Of a stretch of DNA of 64,000 bases, positions 34,661-42,568 are shown one piece after another. Every line of letters starts with the position of its first letter. The first letter of the stretch is position 1. The notes beneath the pieces are model-generated. The model was not told the DNA's origin, did not search any database, and saw only the letters and a program-made list of their open reading frames with translations. Source of the DNA: Microbacterium telephonicum (GTDB lineage: Bacteria; Actinomycetota; Actinomycetes; Actinomycetales; Microbacteriaceae); NCBI RefSeq assembly GCF_003651225.1, contig NZ_RCDB01000001.1, forward strand, positions 1 to 64,000, written 5' to 3'. Position numbers and translations under genes: made by a program.

Positions 34661-35167
34661 GTGCCCGAACACGACGATCCTTTCCGCGTCGTCTTCGTCT
34701 GCACCGGGAACATCTGCCGATCGCCCATGGCCGAGATCGTGTTCCGGCAGGTCGCGACGGAGTCGGGCTTCGGCGACCGTGTCACATCCTCCAGTGCCGG
34801 CACGGGCGACTGGCACGTCGGCGAACGCGCCGACGCCCGCACCCTCGAGGCCCTCGAGCGCCGTGGCTACGACGGGTCCCGGCATCGCGCGCGGCAGTTC
34901 ACGCACGACGACTTCGACCGCCACGACCTCGTGATCGCCCTGGACCGGTCGCACGAGCGCATCTTGTCGTCGTGGGCGCGCACGCCGACGGATGCCGACA
35001 AGCTCGCCCTCCTGCTGACATTCGACGCGGCCGCGCAGGGCGCGCTCGACGTGCCCGACCCGTACTACGCCGGGCCGGCGATGTTCGACGACGTGCTCGG
35101 TATGATCGAGTCTGCGAGCCGGGCGCTCTTCCGGCAGCTCGAACCCGCCATCCGTCGCGCGTTCTGA
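34661..35167 (+). CDS. low-molecular-weight protein-tyrosine phosphatase
   Basis: 168 residues from GTG 34661. The CX5R P-loop is C14-TGNIC-R20 within VVFVCTGNICRSPMAE, and the general-acid Asp is in DVPDPYYAG. Also H-x-A-RQFT (SRHRARQFTHDDFDRHDLVIALDRSH). It removes phosphate from tyrosine or related phosphoesters. The purB gene follows after 31 bp on the same strand. Confidence 0.9.
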   Translation: MPEHDDPFRVVFVCTGNICRSPMAEIVFRQVATESGFGDRVTSSSAGTGDWHVGERADARTLEALERRGYDGSRHRARQFTHDDFDRHDLVIALDRSHERILSSWARTPTDADKLALLLTFDAAAQGALDVPDPYYAGPAMFDDVLGMIESASRALFRQLEPAIRRAF

Positions 35168-35198
35168 GCCCTCGCCCCGCCGCAGCGATCGGAGCCGT

Positions 35199-36581
35199 GT
35201 GACCACTTCCCTGCCGCCCCAGCCCCTCAGCCCTCTCGACGGCCGCTACCGCCCCGCCGTCGGCGAGCTCGGCGAATACCTCTCCGAGGCCGGACTCAAC
35301 CGCGCCCGCGTCGAGGTGGAGGTCGAGTGGATCATCGCGCTCACCGCGCGCGGGCTGTTCGGGTCCGCCCCGCTGTCGGATGCCGACACGCAGGCGCTGC
35401 GGGCGCTGTACCGCGACTTCGGGCAGGCCGAGATCGACTGGCTCGCCGACAAGGAAGCCGTGACGCGCCACGACGTGAAGGCGGTCGAGTACCTCGTGCG
35501 CGACCGGCTGTCGTCGCTGGGACTGGACGCGGTCGCCGAGCTCACGCACTTCGCGTGCACGAGCGAGGACGTCAACTCCGCCTCGTACGCCCTCACCGTC
35601 AAGCGCGCCGTCGAGAACGTGTGGCTGCCCAAGCTCCGCGCGGTCATCGCCGCGCTCGGCGATCTCGCCCGAGAGCACCGCGACGCCGCGATGCTCTCAC
35701 GCACCCACGGTCAGCCGGCGACCCCGTCGACGATGGGCAAGGAGCTCGCCGTCTTCGCGTGGCGCCTCGCGCGGGTGGCCGACCAGATCGAGGGCGGCGA
35801 GTACCTCGCGAAGTTCTCGGGCGCCACCGGCACGTGGTCGGCCCACCTGTCGGCCGCGCCCGACGTGGACTGGCCCGCGCTGTCGCGCGAGTTCATCGAG
35901 GGTCTCGGCATCGACTTCAACGTGCTGACGACCCAGATCGAGTCGCACGACTGGCAGGTCGAGCTCTACGACCGCGTCCGCCACGCGGGCGGCATCCTGC
36001 ACAACCTGGCGACGGATGTCTGGACGTACATCTCGATGGGATTCTTCGCGCAGATACCCGTCGCCGGCGCGACCGGCTCGTCGACGATGCCGCACAAGAT
36101 CAACCCGATCCGGTTCGAGAACGCCGAGGCGAACCTCGAGATCGCCGGCGGCCTGCTGCAGACGCTCGCCTCGACGCTGGTGACCTCGCGCATGCAGCGC
36201 GACCTCACCGACTCGACGACGCAGCGCAACATCGGTGTCGCGTTCGGCCACTCGCTGCTCGCGCTGGACAACCTGCAGCGCGGCCTCACCGAGATCCTGC
36301 TCGCCCGCGACGTGCTGCTGGCCGACCTCGACGCGAACTGGGAAGTGCTCGCCGAGGCGATCCAGACCGTCGTGCGTGCCGAGATCACGGCGGGCCGCTC
36401 GCAGATCACCGACCCCTACGCGCTGCTGAAGGACCTCACCCGCGGGCGCCGCGTCGGGGCGCCCGAGCTCGCGGAGTTCGTGCGGGGCCTCGACATCGGC
36501 GACGCCGCGAAGGAGCGTCTGCTCGCGCTGACGCCCGCGACTTACGTGGGCCTGGCCGACGCGCTCGTCGACGAACTCTGA
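35199..36581 (+). CDS. purB: adenylosuccinate lyase
   Basis: 460 residues (GTG start). Fumarase/aspartase superfamily. It shows PLSPLDGRYRPAVGELGEYLSEAGLNRARVEVE, the catalytic His in MLSRTHGQPATPSTMGKE, and the signature GSSTMPHKINPIRFENAE with the catalytic Ser loop. It cleaves SAICAR and adenylosuccinate with release of fumarate in purine synthesis. The HGQPATP form and length fit the PurB subgroup close to E. coli. Confidence 0.95.
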   Translation: MTTSLPPQPLSPLDGRYRPAVGELGEYLSEAGLNRARVEVEVEWIIALTARGLFGSAPLSDADTQALRALYRDFGQAEIDWLADKEAVTRHDVKAVEYLVRDRLSSLGLDAVAELTHFACTSEDVNSASYALTVKRAVENVWLPKLRAVIAALGDLAREHRDAAMLSRTHGQPATPSTMGKELAVFAWRLARVADQIEGGEYLAKFSGATGTWSAHLSAAPDVDWPALSREFIEGLGIDFNVLTTQIESHDWQVELYDRVRHAGGILHNLATDVWTYISMGFFAQIPVAGATGSSTMPHKINPIRFENAEANLEIAGGLLQTLASTLVTSRMQRDLTDSTTQRNIGVAFGHSLLALDNLQRGLTEILLARDVLLADLDANWEVLAEAIQTVVRAEITAGRSQITDPYALLKDLTRGRRVGAPELAEFVRGLDIGDAAKERLLALTPATYVGLADALVDEL

Positions 36582-36622
36582 GCCGCGCCCGGCGTCCCGC
36601 CCCTCGCGAAGCGCGCGGGGCC

Positions 36623-36946
36623 TCAGGCGTTCGGCGTCTCGTCTTCGCCCGTGCCGTGCGTCTCGTCCTCGGGCAGCAGCACCGGGCGGTCGACGGGCTT
36701 GCTGACCTGAGCGGGGTCGACGGCCAGCATCAGCAGTGCGATGCCGACGAGCGTCGAGATGAACGCGATACCGGCGATCACGAGCGAGACGACCACGACG
36801 TGCTCGCGCTCGGGGCCGGTGAGCGACTGGAAGAAGCCCATCGACATGAGGGCGATGAAGCCCGCGAACAGGGCGGCGGCGAAGGCGAAGCCCAGCAGCT
36901 GCACGGGCTTGAGGATGTCGCGGCGGGTGGGGCGCTCGTCGGTCAT
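36623..36946 (-). CDS. two-helix membrane protein, unknown
   Basis: 107 residues from ATG 36946 (RBS-like GGAAGGGACCCC upstream). Two hydrophobic helices (VQLLGFAFAAALFAGFIALMSMGFF and VVVSLVIAGIAFISTLVGIALLML) are separated by a short loop. A Pro/Glu-rich cytoplasmic tail follows. Coupled to the upstream gene by ATGA. No recognised family; probably a partner of the DUF308-like protein. Confidence 0.7.
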   Translation of the reverse strand: MTDERPTRRDILKPVQLLGFAFAAALFAGFIALMSMGFFQSLTGPEREHVVVVSLVIAGIAFISTLVGIALLMLAVDPAQVSKPVDRPVLLPEDETHGTGEDETPNA

Positions 36947-37599
36947 GGGGTCCCTTCCGGCGCTTCGACGCCCGGGGCGCTCGGCGTCGACGCGGCCTCG
37001 ACGCGACGCGGCGAGAAGCCGGCGATGCCGAGGAAGACGGCGATGATCGCGGCGTAACCGCCGAAGATCCCGACGCCGATCGTGATGCCGGTCAGGGTGA
37101 AGCTCTGCCCGGCCTCCTTGATGAAGTACTCGAGGCTGTAGGCGGGGTTGACCAGGAGCAGACCCACGCCGAGGGCGATCGTGATCGATCCGATCAGCAC
37201 GGCGTCCCTCGCGGCCGGGTCGCCGGAGCGCCGCCCGCGGATGCCGGTCACCAGTTCGATGATGCCCGACAGGAACGCCCACGCGATCACGACGACGAAG
37301 AAGAGCGTCGTCGACCGCAGCGCGGGGATACCGGATCCCATGCCGGCCAGCAGCGTCGTGACACCCAGCAGCACGACCGCGGCGCGGGCGCCGGAGGCGT
37401 AGACGAGCCAGGCGGCGACGAGTTCGACGATCGCGGCCGCGATCGCGAATCCGCTGAACACCGACAGGCCGACGGTCGCGGAATGGTCGGGCGAGAAGGT
37501 GATCATCACCGCGGCGAGCGCCGCGAACAGCGCGCGCGCGAGCTGGAGATGGCGCACCTCGAAGGTGCGGGAAGCGGCAGCTGGCACGGCGGAACTCAT
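36943..37599 (-). CDS. DUF308/HdeD-like membrane protein
   Basis: 218 residues, ATG 37599. Six hydrophobic helices in three hairpins (LARALFAALAAVMITF, GLSVFSGFAIAAAIVELVAAWLVY, GVTTLLAGMGSGIPAL, FFVVVIAWAFLSGIIELVTGI and so on) follow the HdeD pattern of short inner loops and GI.EL motifs. The function of HdeD-like proteins in actinobacteria is unknown. The charged C-terminus ends EAPEGTP. First of a two-gene unit. Confidence 0.75.
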   Translation of the reverse strand: MSSAVPAAASRTFEVRHLQLARALFAALAAVMITFSPDHSATVGLSVFSGFAIAAAIVELVAAWLVYASGARAAVVLLGVTTLLAGMGSGIPALRSTTLFFVVVIAWAFLSGIIELVTGIRGRRSGDPAARDAVLIGSITIALGVGLLLVNPAYSLEYFIKEAGQSFTLTGITIGVGIFGGYAAIIAVFLGIAGFSPRRVEAASTPSAPGVEAPEGTP

Positions 37600-37697
37600 C
37601 GGGGACGACGGACGCGGGATCCCCTCCAGTCTAGGTCGTCCCGCGCCCGCGTCCCCTTTGTCCCAGCCGCCAGGCCCCCCGGAGGTGGGGACCGCGG

Positions 37698-38144
37698 CTA
37701 CACTGCCCGCGTCACGAGGTCCCGGATGCGCGCCTCGACGGCATCCGTCACCGCGATCACGGCGAACGAGGTCGCCCACATGTCGCCGTCGTCGAGGGTC
37801 GCCGGCTCGTCGAAGTTGAGCGTCGGATACCGGGTGTCGAACTTCGACTTGGGCTGCACGAAGATGACGACCTTGCCGTCGGCGTTCGCGTAGGCCGGGA
37901 ACCCGTAGAACGTCTTCGGGTTCAGGTGCGCGGCCTGCTCGGAGACGATCCGGTGCACCGCGCGGGCGACTTCGCCGTCGATGCCCTCGAGCGCCTCGAT
38001 CGCCGCCACGCACGCCTCGAGCTCCTTCGCGAGCTTCGCGGCCCCCTTGAGTCCCTTCGTCGTGCGCAGCTCGTCGGCGCGCTGCTTCATCGCCTGCTTC
38101 TCCTCGTCGGAGAAGCCGACTCCCTCGCTGGTCTTGCCCGCCAT
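37698..38144 (-). CDS. DUF1801/YdhG-type iron-chaperone-like protein
   Basis: 148 residues. An N-terminal Lys-rich helix (EEKQAMKQRADELRTT) precedes a frataxin-like alpha-beta domain: NPKTFYGFPAYANADGKVVIFVQPKSKFDTRYPTLNF, then DDGDMWATSFAVIAVTD. The family is annotated as iron chaperone from frataxin-fold similarity; no direct proof here. 14 bp separate it from the truncated VOC gene. Confidence 0.75.
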   Translation of the reverse strand: MAGKTSEGVGFSDEEKQAMKQRADELRTTKGLKGAAKLAKELEACVAAIEALEGIDGEVARAVHRIVSEQAAHLNPKTFYGFPAYANADGKVVIFVQPKSKFDTRYPTLNFDEPATLDDGDMWATSFAVIAVTDAVEARIRDLVTRAV

Positions 38145-38158
38145 GGTGATTCCTTTCC

Positions 38159-38335
38159 TCAGGCCCGCTGCTGCAGGCGGATGGTGTTGCCGGCGGGGTC
38201 GCGGAACGCGCAGTCGCGCACCCCGTAGTCCTGGTCGATCGGTTCCTGCGAGATGTCGGCGCCGCTGGCCTCGATCGCGGCGAAGGCCGCATCCACGTCG
38301 TCGGTGAGGAAGCTCGACTGAATCGTGATGTCCAT
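38159..38335 (-). pseudogene. VOC (glyoxalase-like) gene with in-frame internal deletion
   Basis: Only about 58 codons remain. The start MDITIQSSFL is the usual first strand of actinobacterial VOC proteins. It is joined directly to TDDVDAAFAAIEASGADISQEPIDQDYGVRDCAFRDPAGNTIRLQQ, the last beta-alpha-beta-beta unit. The middle, normally about 70-80 residues with the second metal ligand, is missing. A VOC domain needs two such units, so the product is at most half a domain. It follows an AraC-type gene, a common pair. A GTG at 38344 is an alternative start. Confidence 0.65.
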
Positions 38336-38345
38336 GCCGGTCACG

Positions 38346-38777
38346 CTACGCGCGGGACGGATGCGGCGCTTCTCGATTCCTGATCGGTCTGGTGATCTGC
38401 CGCACGATGCACCCGGGCATCCCCGGCAGGGGGACGGCGCCGTCGTCGCGGTAGACGCTCGGGGCGACGCCCACGAGCTCGCAGAAGCGCGTGCTGAAGG
38501 TGCCGAGTGAGCCGTAGCCGACCGCGAAGCACATCTCGGTCACCGACAGCGCGGTGGTGCGCAGCAGCAGCATCGCGCGTTCGATGCGCCGGGTCATGAG
38601 GTACTGGTACGGCGATTCGCCGTACGCCCGCACGAACTGGCGGCTGAGGTGCCCGGCAGAGAGGTGCACGCCGCGGGCGAACGCGTCGACGTCGAGCGGC
38701 TGCGCGAACTCGCGGTCGATGCGGTCGCGCACCTTGCGCACCCGCACGAGCGTGTCGAGGTCGACTCCGGAAGCCAC
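38346..38777 (-). CDS. AraC-family helix-turn-helix regulator
   Basis: 143 residues from a GTG. Two HTH motifs cover residues about 20-105: DAFARGVHLSAGHLSRQFVRAYGESPYQYLMTRRIERAMLLL and SVTEMCFAVGYGSLGTFSTRFCELVGVAPS. There is no N-terminal sensor domain, so it is a short AraC type that may bind DNA without ligand or act with the VOC partner, which is damaged here. The stop is 2 nt before the VOC GTG. Confidence 0.85.
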   Translation of the reverse strand: MASGVDLDTLVRVRKVRDRIDREFAQPLDVDAFARGVHLSAGHLSRQFVRAYGESPYQYLMTRRIERAMLLLRTTALSVTEMCFAVGYGSLGTFSTRFCELVGVAPSVYRDDGAVPLPGMPGCIVRQITRPIRNREAPHPSRA

Positions 38778-38822
38778 GTGCTGATCCTGGCACGTGCGCC
38801 GGTCGGTCGTGACGACAGCGCG

Positions 38823-39791
38823 TCAGATCAGGCGCATGCCTTCGCGGATGCGCTCCAGGGTGCGCAGCACGCCGCCGGTGCGGGACTGGTCGGATGCGGC
38901 ATCCGCCCCGCCGATGAGCTCCGCGAACCGCGAGACCTCGTAGCGCATGTTGTTCTCGGCGGCCTCGACGGTGCGCTCTTCGACGGTGCCGTCCAGGAGC
39001 GTGAGGCGCAGGCGGCGCGGCTGGGCGATGTGGTCGATCTCGAGCGAGCCGAGTTCGCCCTCGATCTCGCTGGGCACGTCGCTGCGGGTGATCTTGGAGA
39101 AGGTCACCTCGCCGACCATGCCGGGGTAGGCCAGCAGCGCGGTGCCGGTGCCGTCGACGCCGGTCGCGATGCGCGCGGCGAACGCCGCGATGTCGGTCGG
39201 CTCGCCGAACAGGGCGATCATCGCGCTGAGCGGGTAGACCCCGAGGTCCATGAGGGCGCCGCCGCCCAGGGCGGGGTCGAAGATGTTGGGGGTCTCGCCG
39301 GCGAGCACGAGGTCGTAGCGGGCCGAGCGCTGGCAGTAGGCGAACGCGGCGCGGCGGAGCACGCCGAGCCGCGGCAGCAGCTCGCGGACGGCGGCGAACC
39401 CCGGGTCGTAGACGTTGCGCTGACCCTCGAACACGACGACGCCGGCGGCGCGCGCCTCGGTGACGAGCTGCTCCCACTCGGCCGAGGTCGGGGTCGCGGG
39501 CTTCTCGACGAACACGTGGGCGCCGGCGGCGATCGCCTCGCGCGCCTGCGCGGCGTGGGCGCCGTTGGGCGATCCGACGTAGACGGCGTCGACCTCGCCG
39601 GCGGCGATGAGGCCGGGCAGGTCATCGGATGCCGTGGCCACCCCGGTCTTGTCGGCGAACGCGCGGGCGCGGTCGGCGGTGCGCGAGGTGACCGCCGTGA
39701 CGGCGATCGACCCGTCGGGGCCGGCCTGCCGGACAGCGTCGATGAAGTGCTCGGTGATGACACTGGTCCCGATGGTGGCGATGCGGATCAC
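38823..39791 (-). CDS. Gfo/Idh/MocA family NAD(P)-dependent oxidoreductase
   Basis: 322 residues from GTG 39791. The Rossmann fold starts at once (IRIATIGTSVITEHFIDAV; the GxGxxA-like turn is GTSVI). EKPATPTSAEWE carries the catalytic Lys of the EKP motif, and GGGALMDLGVYPLSAMIALFG the substrate-side His/Gly block (Asp-Leu-Gly-Val-Tyr). The family oxidises sugars, inositols and similar polyols. Divergent from the quinone-reductase-like gene. The substrate is unknown. Confidence 0.87.
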   Translation of the reverse strand: MIRIATIGTSVITEHFIDAVRQAGPDGSIAVTAVTSRTADRARAFADKTGVATASDDLPGLIAAGEVDAVYVGSPNGAHAAQAREAIAAGAHVFVEKPATPTSAEWEQLVTEARAAGVVVFEGQRNVYDPGFAAVRELLPRLGVLRRAAFAYCQRSARYDLVLAGETPNIFDPALGGGALMDLGVYPLSAMIALFGEPTDIAAFAARIATGVDGTGTALLAYPGMVGEVTFSKITRSDVPSEIEGELGSLEIDHIAQPRRLRLTLLDGTVEERTVEAAENNMRYEVSRFAELIGGADAASDQSRTGGVLRTLERIREGMRLI

Positions 39792-39848
39792 GCCTCCAGC
39801 GTACGTGCGAGGGGAATGCCGCCGCCCGGGGACGGGTTTCCGGAGGGT

Positions 39849-40772
39849 ATGAAGGCGCTTGCTTACTCCGAGTTCGGCGGTTCCGACCGCTTCACCGTCA
39901 CCGACCTGCCCGACCCGCACATCGGCCCCGACACCCTGCTGGTGCGGGTCGTCGCGGCGGGGCTGAACCCCGTCGACTACAAGCTGCGCGAGGGCTACCT
40001 GCGGGGGCTCATCGACGTCGCCTCGCCCGCCGTCCCGGGCTGGGATGTGGCCGGTATCGTCGAGAAGGTGGGGCTGGACACCCCCGAGTTCGAGGTGGGC
40101 GACCGCGTGCTCGCCTACGCCCGCGCCGACGTCGTGCAGCACGGCTCCGTCGCCGAGCTCATGCCCGTGCCGGTGCGCACCGCCGCCCACATCCCCGACG
40201 GCCTGTCGTTCGAGGATGCCGCCGCGCTGCCGCTGGCCGGTCTCACGGCGCTGCAGTCGGTGCTGCGCTCCGGTCTCGGCGAGGGCGACACCGTGCTCGT
40301 GCACAACGCCGCCGGCGGGGTGGGCTCGTTCGGCGTGCAGCTCGCGCGCTTGCGCGGCGCCCGGGTGATCGGCACCGCATCCGCGGGGAAGCACGACTAC
40401 GTGCGCGGTCTCGGGGCGGAGCCCGTCGCCTACGGCGAGGGACTCGTGGCGGCGGTCGCCGAGCTCGCTCCGGACGGCGTCGACGTCGTGCTCGACTTCG
40501 TCGGAGGTACGGCCCTGGACTCCACGCGCGAGCTGCTGCGCGACGGCGGTTTCGTCGTCTCGATCGCCGACTCACGCGCCGCGACCGAGTTCGGCGGCAT
40601 CTCGCTGTGGGTGCGCCCGGATGCGGCGCAGCTCGCCGAACTGGCCGGCCTCGCCGCCGACGGGACCCTGAAGATCGAGCGCGCCGCGAGCTACCCCCTC
40701 GCGGAGGCCGCCGAGGCATACCGCGAGCTCGAGTCGGGTCACACCCGCGGGAAGATCATCGTCACGATCTGA
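39849..40772 (+). CDS. zinc-free MDR quinone oxidoreductase-like protein
   Basis: 307 residues with a GGAGGG ribosome site. Medium-chain dehydrogenase fold: AAGLNPVDYKLREGYL, VPGWDVAGIVEKVG, LPLAGLTALQSVLRSGLGEGDTVLVHNAAGGVGSFGVQLAR (NADPH-binding AAGGVG), and HTRGKIIVTI at the end. There are no catalytic zinc Cys or structural-zinc lobe, as in QOR/zeta-crystallin enzymes that reduce quinones or enones. Two copies of a 59-bp repeat follow the stop. Confidence 0.88.
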   Translation: MKALAYSEFGGSDRFTVTDLPDPHIGPDTLLVRVVAAGLNPVDYKLREGYLRGLIDVASPAVPGWDVAGIVEKVGLDTPEFEVGDRVLAYARADVVQHGSVAELMPVPVRTAAHIPDGLSFEDAAALPLAGLTALQSVLRSGLGEGDTVLVHNAAGGVGSFGVQLARLRGARVIGTASAGKHDYVRGLGAEPVAYGEGLVAAVAELAPDGVDVVLDFVGGTALDSTRELLRDGGFVVSIADSRAATEFGGISLWVRPDAAQLAELAGLAADGTLKIERAASYPLAEAAEAYRELESGHTRGKIIVTI

Positions 40773-40783
40773 GCGCGTCTTCG

Positions 40784-40917
40784 CTCACCAGTCGGTTGTG
40801 GCGGGCGCTGCGGCGTCCGACTGTGCGGAAGCGACTGGTGAGCGAGGCGGGGGCCGCGCTCACCGGTCGGTTGCGGCGGGTTCTGCGGCGTGTGGCTGTG
40901 CGGAAGCGACTGGTGAA
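40784..40917. repeat. two copies of a 59-bp repeat with 11-bp terminal inverted repeats
   Basis: 40784-40842 and 40859-40917 are both 59 bp and 16 bp apart. Copy 1 begins CTCACCAGTCG and ends CGACTGGTGAG, perfect inverted ends. The interior CGGTTGTGGCGGG...GTGCGGAAGCGAC is shared, with about 10 changes between copies. A third copy lies at 45039-45097. No coding potential. Confidence 0.85.
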
Positions 40918-40933
40918 CGTCAGGAGACCGCGC

Positions 40934-42568
40934 TCACGCGAAGGCGAGGGCGCGGTGGACCGAGGCCACCGCGCTCGAGCCCTCGCCGACGGCGGCGGCG
41001 ACCCGCTTCATCGACCCGCGGCGCACGTCACCGGCGGCGAAGATGCGGGGCGTCGACGTCTCGAACGGCAACGGCTCGCGCCCCAGCATCCCCCAGCGGG
41101 TCAGGGACTGCATCGTGAGGTCGTTGCCGGTGCGCAGGAACCCGCTCTCATCCGTCTCGAGCGAGCCGAGCCAGCCGGTGGCGGGGTCGGCGCCGATGAA
41201 GCAGAACAGCCCCCGCGCGTCGACGTCGCCGACGGTGTCGATGCGCACCCGCTCCAGCGAGCGTCCACCGTCGAGCTCGGTGACGTTCGCGCCGGTGTGC
41301 ACGGTGATGCGCGGGTCCTGCGCCAACCGGTCGACGAGGTACGTCGACATGCCGGCGGAGAGCTCGCCGCCGCGCACGACGAGGTGCACCGCAGACCCGC
41401 TCGCGGCCAGCGACAACGCCGCCTGACCCGCCGAGTTCGCTCCGCCGACGACGACGACCGGTCCCGACGCGACCTGGCGCACCTCCAGCGGGGTCGCGGC
41501 GTAGAAGATGCCGCCGCGCTCGAAGTCCTCCCAGCGGTCCAGCCGCAACCGGCGGTACGCGGCGCCGGCGGCCACGATCGCGCTGCGGGCGCGGATCGGA
41601 CGCCCGTCGGCGAGCGTGACGTCGAGCGCGTCGCCGGCCGGTTGCAGCGAGACCGCCTCGCACGGCGCGTACACGCGCACTCCGAACTTGAGAGCCTGGA
41701 GCGTCGCCTGGCCGATGAGGTCGCCGCCGCTGACGCCGAACGGGAAGCCGAGGAAGTTCTCGATGCGCGACGTCGCCGCCGCCTGACCACCCGGGGCGAC
41801 GGCATCCAGCAGCACGGTCGTGAGGCCCTCGGATGCTCCGTAGATCGAGGCCGCGAGGCCCGCCGGTCCGCCGCCGATGACGACGAGGTCGACGACGTCG
41901 GCCTCCTGGGCCTGGTAGCTCAGGCCGAGCTGCTCGGCGACGAGGCCGGGGGTGGCGTGCACGATCGGCTCGCCCTGCACGAACGCGATCGGCAGGTCGG
42001 CCTCGGTCAGCTCGTGCTTCGCGAGCATCTCGGGGTCGTCGTCGGGGCCGACCGAGTAGGCGGTGTGCACGAGGTCGAGCCGCTCGGCGAACCGCCGCAA
42101 CGCGAGGAAGTCGTTCGAGGTGTCCTCGCCGACGAACTTCAACGCCATCGCGGCCGTGCCGCGGCGCAGCGACTCCCGCCGCGCCCACAGGGCGTGCAGG
42201 ATGATGTCGCACAGCTCGTCGTCCTCGTTCATCACCTGCCGCAGCTGCGCACGCGAGACGCGGCGCATGACCCCGGGTTCCGTCGCCCGCGCCGACAGGA
42301 ACGCCGACTGCCCGTTGAGCAGCCCGAGCTCGCCGGCGAACGAGCGGGGCCCCATCGTGGACAGCACCTCCTCGCCCATCCAGCGCAGCGCGTCGCGGAC
42401 GAGCTCCAGCTCCCCCTCCTCGACGAGGATCATGTCGTACGAGCGGTCGCCGCTGCGGAACACGTGGTCGCCGGGCTGCACCTCGAACCGTTCGCCGTGA
42501 CGGAGCAGCCGCTCCCACTGGGCGTCGGTGAGCGCGGGCGCGAGCGTGGGGTCGGTCAGGCGCGTCAT
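40934..42568 (-). CDS. cNMP-domain FAD oxidoreductase, thioredoxin-reductase-like without CxxC
   Basis: 544 residues from ATG 42568 (ATGA overlap with nhaA). Residues about 20-140 are a cyclic-nucleotide-binding beta-roll (FEVQPGDHVFRSGDRSYDMILVEEGELELV). A linker leads to a thioredoxin-reductase fold: FAD-binding VVIGGGPAGLAASIYGASEG, NADPH-binding VVVVGGANSAGQAALSLA and AAGDVRRGSMKRVAAAVGEGS. Where TrxR has its redox CxxC the sequence is FYAATPLE, so it cannot reduce thioredoxin. It may respond to a nucleotide and act with the DsbA-type domain next door. Confidence 0.85.
   Translation of the reverse strand: MTRLTDPTLAPALTDAQWERLLRHGERFEVQPGDHVFRSGDRSYDMILVEEGELELVRDALRWMGEEVLSTMGPRSFAGELGLLNGQSAFLSARATEPGVMRRVSRAQLRQVMNEDDELCDIILHALWARRESLRRGTAAMALKFVGEDTSNDFLALRRFAERLDLVHTAYSVGPDDDPEMLAKHELTEADLPIAFVQGEPIVHATPGLVAEQLGLSYQAQEADVVDLVVIGGGPAGLAASIYGASEGLTTVLLDAVAPGGQAAATSRIENFLGFPFGVSGGDLIGQATLQALKFGVRVYAPCEAVSLQPAGDALDVTLADGRPIRARSAIVAAGAAYRRLRLDRWEDFERGGIFYAATPLEVRQVASGPVVVVGGANSAGQAALSLAASGSAVHLVVRGGELSAGMSTYLVDRLAQDPRITVHTGANVTELDGGRSLERVRIDTVGDVDARGLFCFIGADPATGWLGSLETDESGFLRTGNDLTMQSLTRWGMLGREPLPFETSTPRIFAAGDVRRGSMKRVAAAVGEGSSAVASVHRALAFA

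Noticed and set aside
34225-34842. Long 205-residue form of the small helical protein
   Set aside because: The extra N-terminus is antisense to the phosphatase gene; ATG 34530 fits the family-like length and coupling.
40784-40842. 59-bp repeat as an integron attC (59-base element)
   Set aside because: Length coincides, but the conserved R'' and R' core sites (GTTRRRY/RYYYAAC) and an integrase are absent; ends are simple 11-bp inverted repeats.
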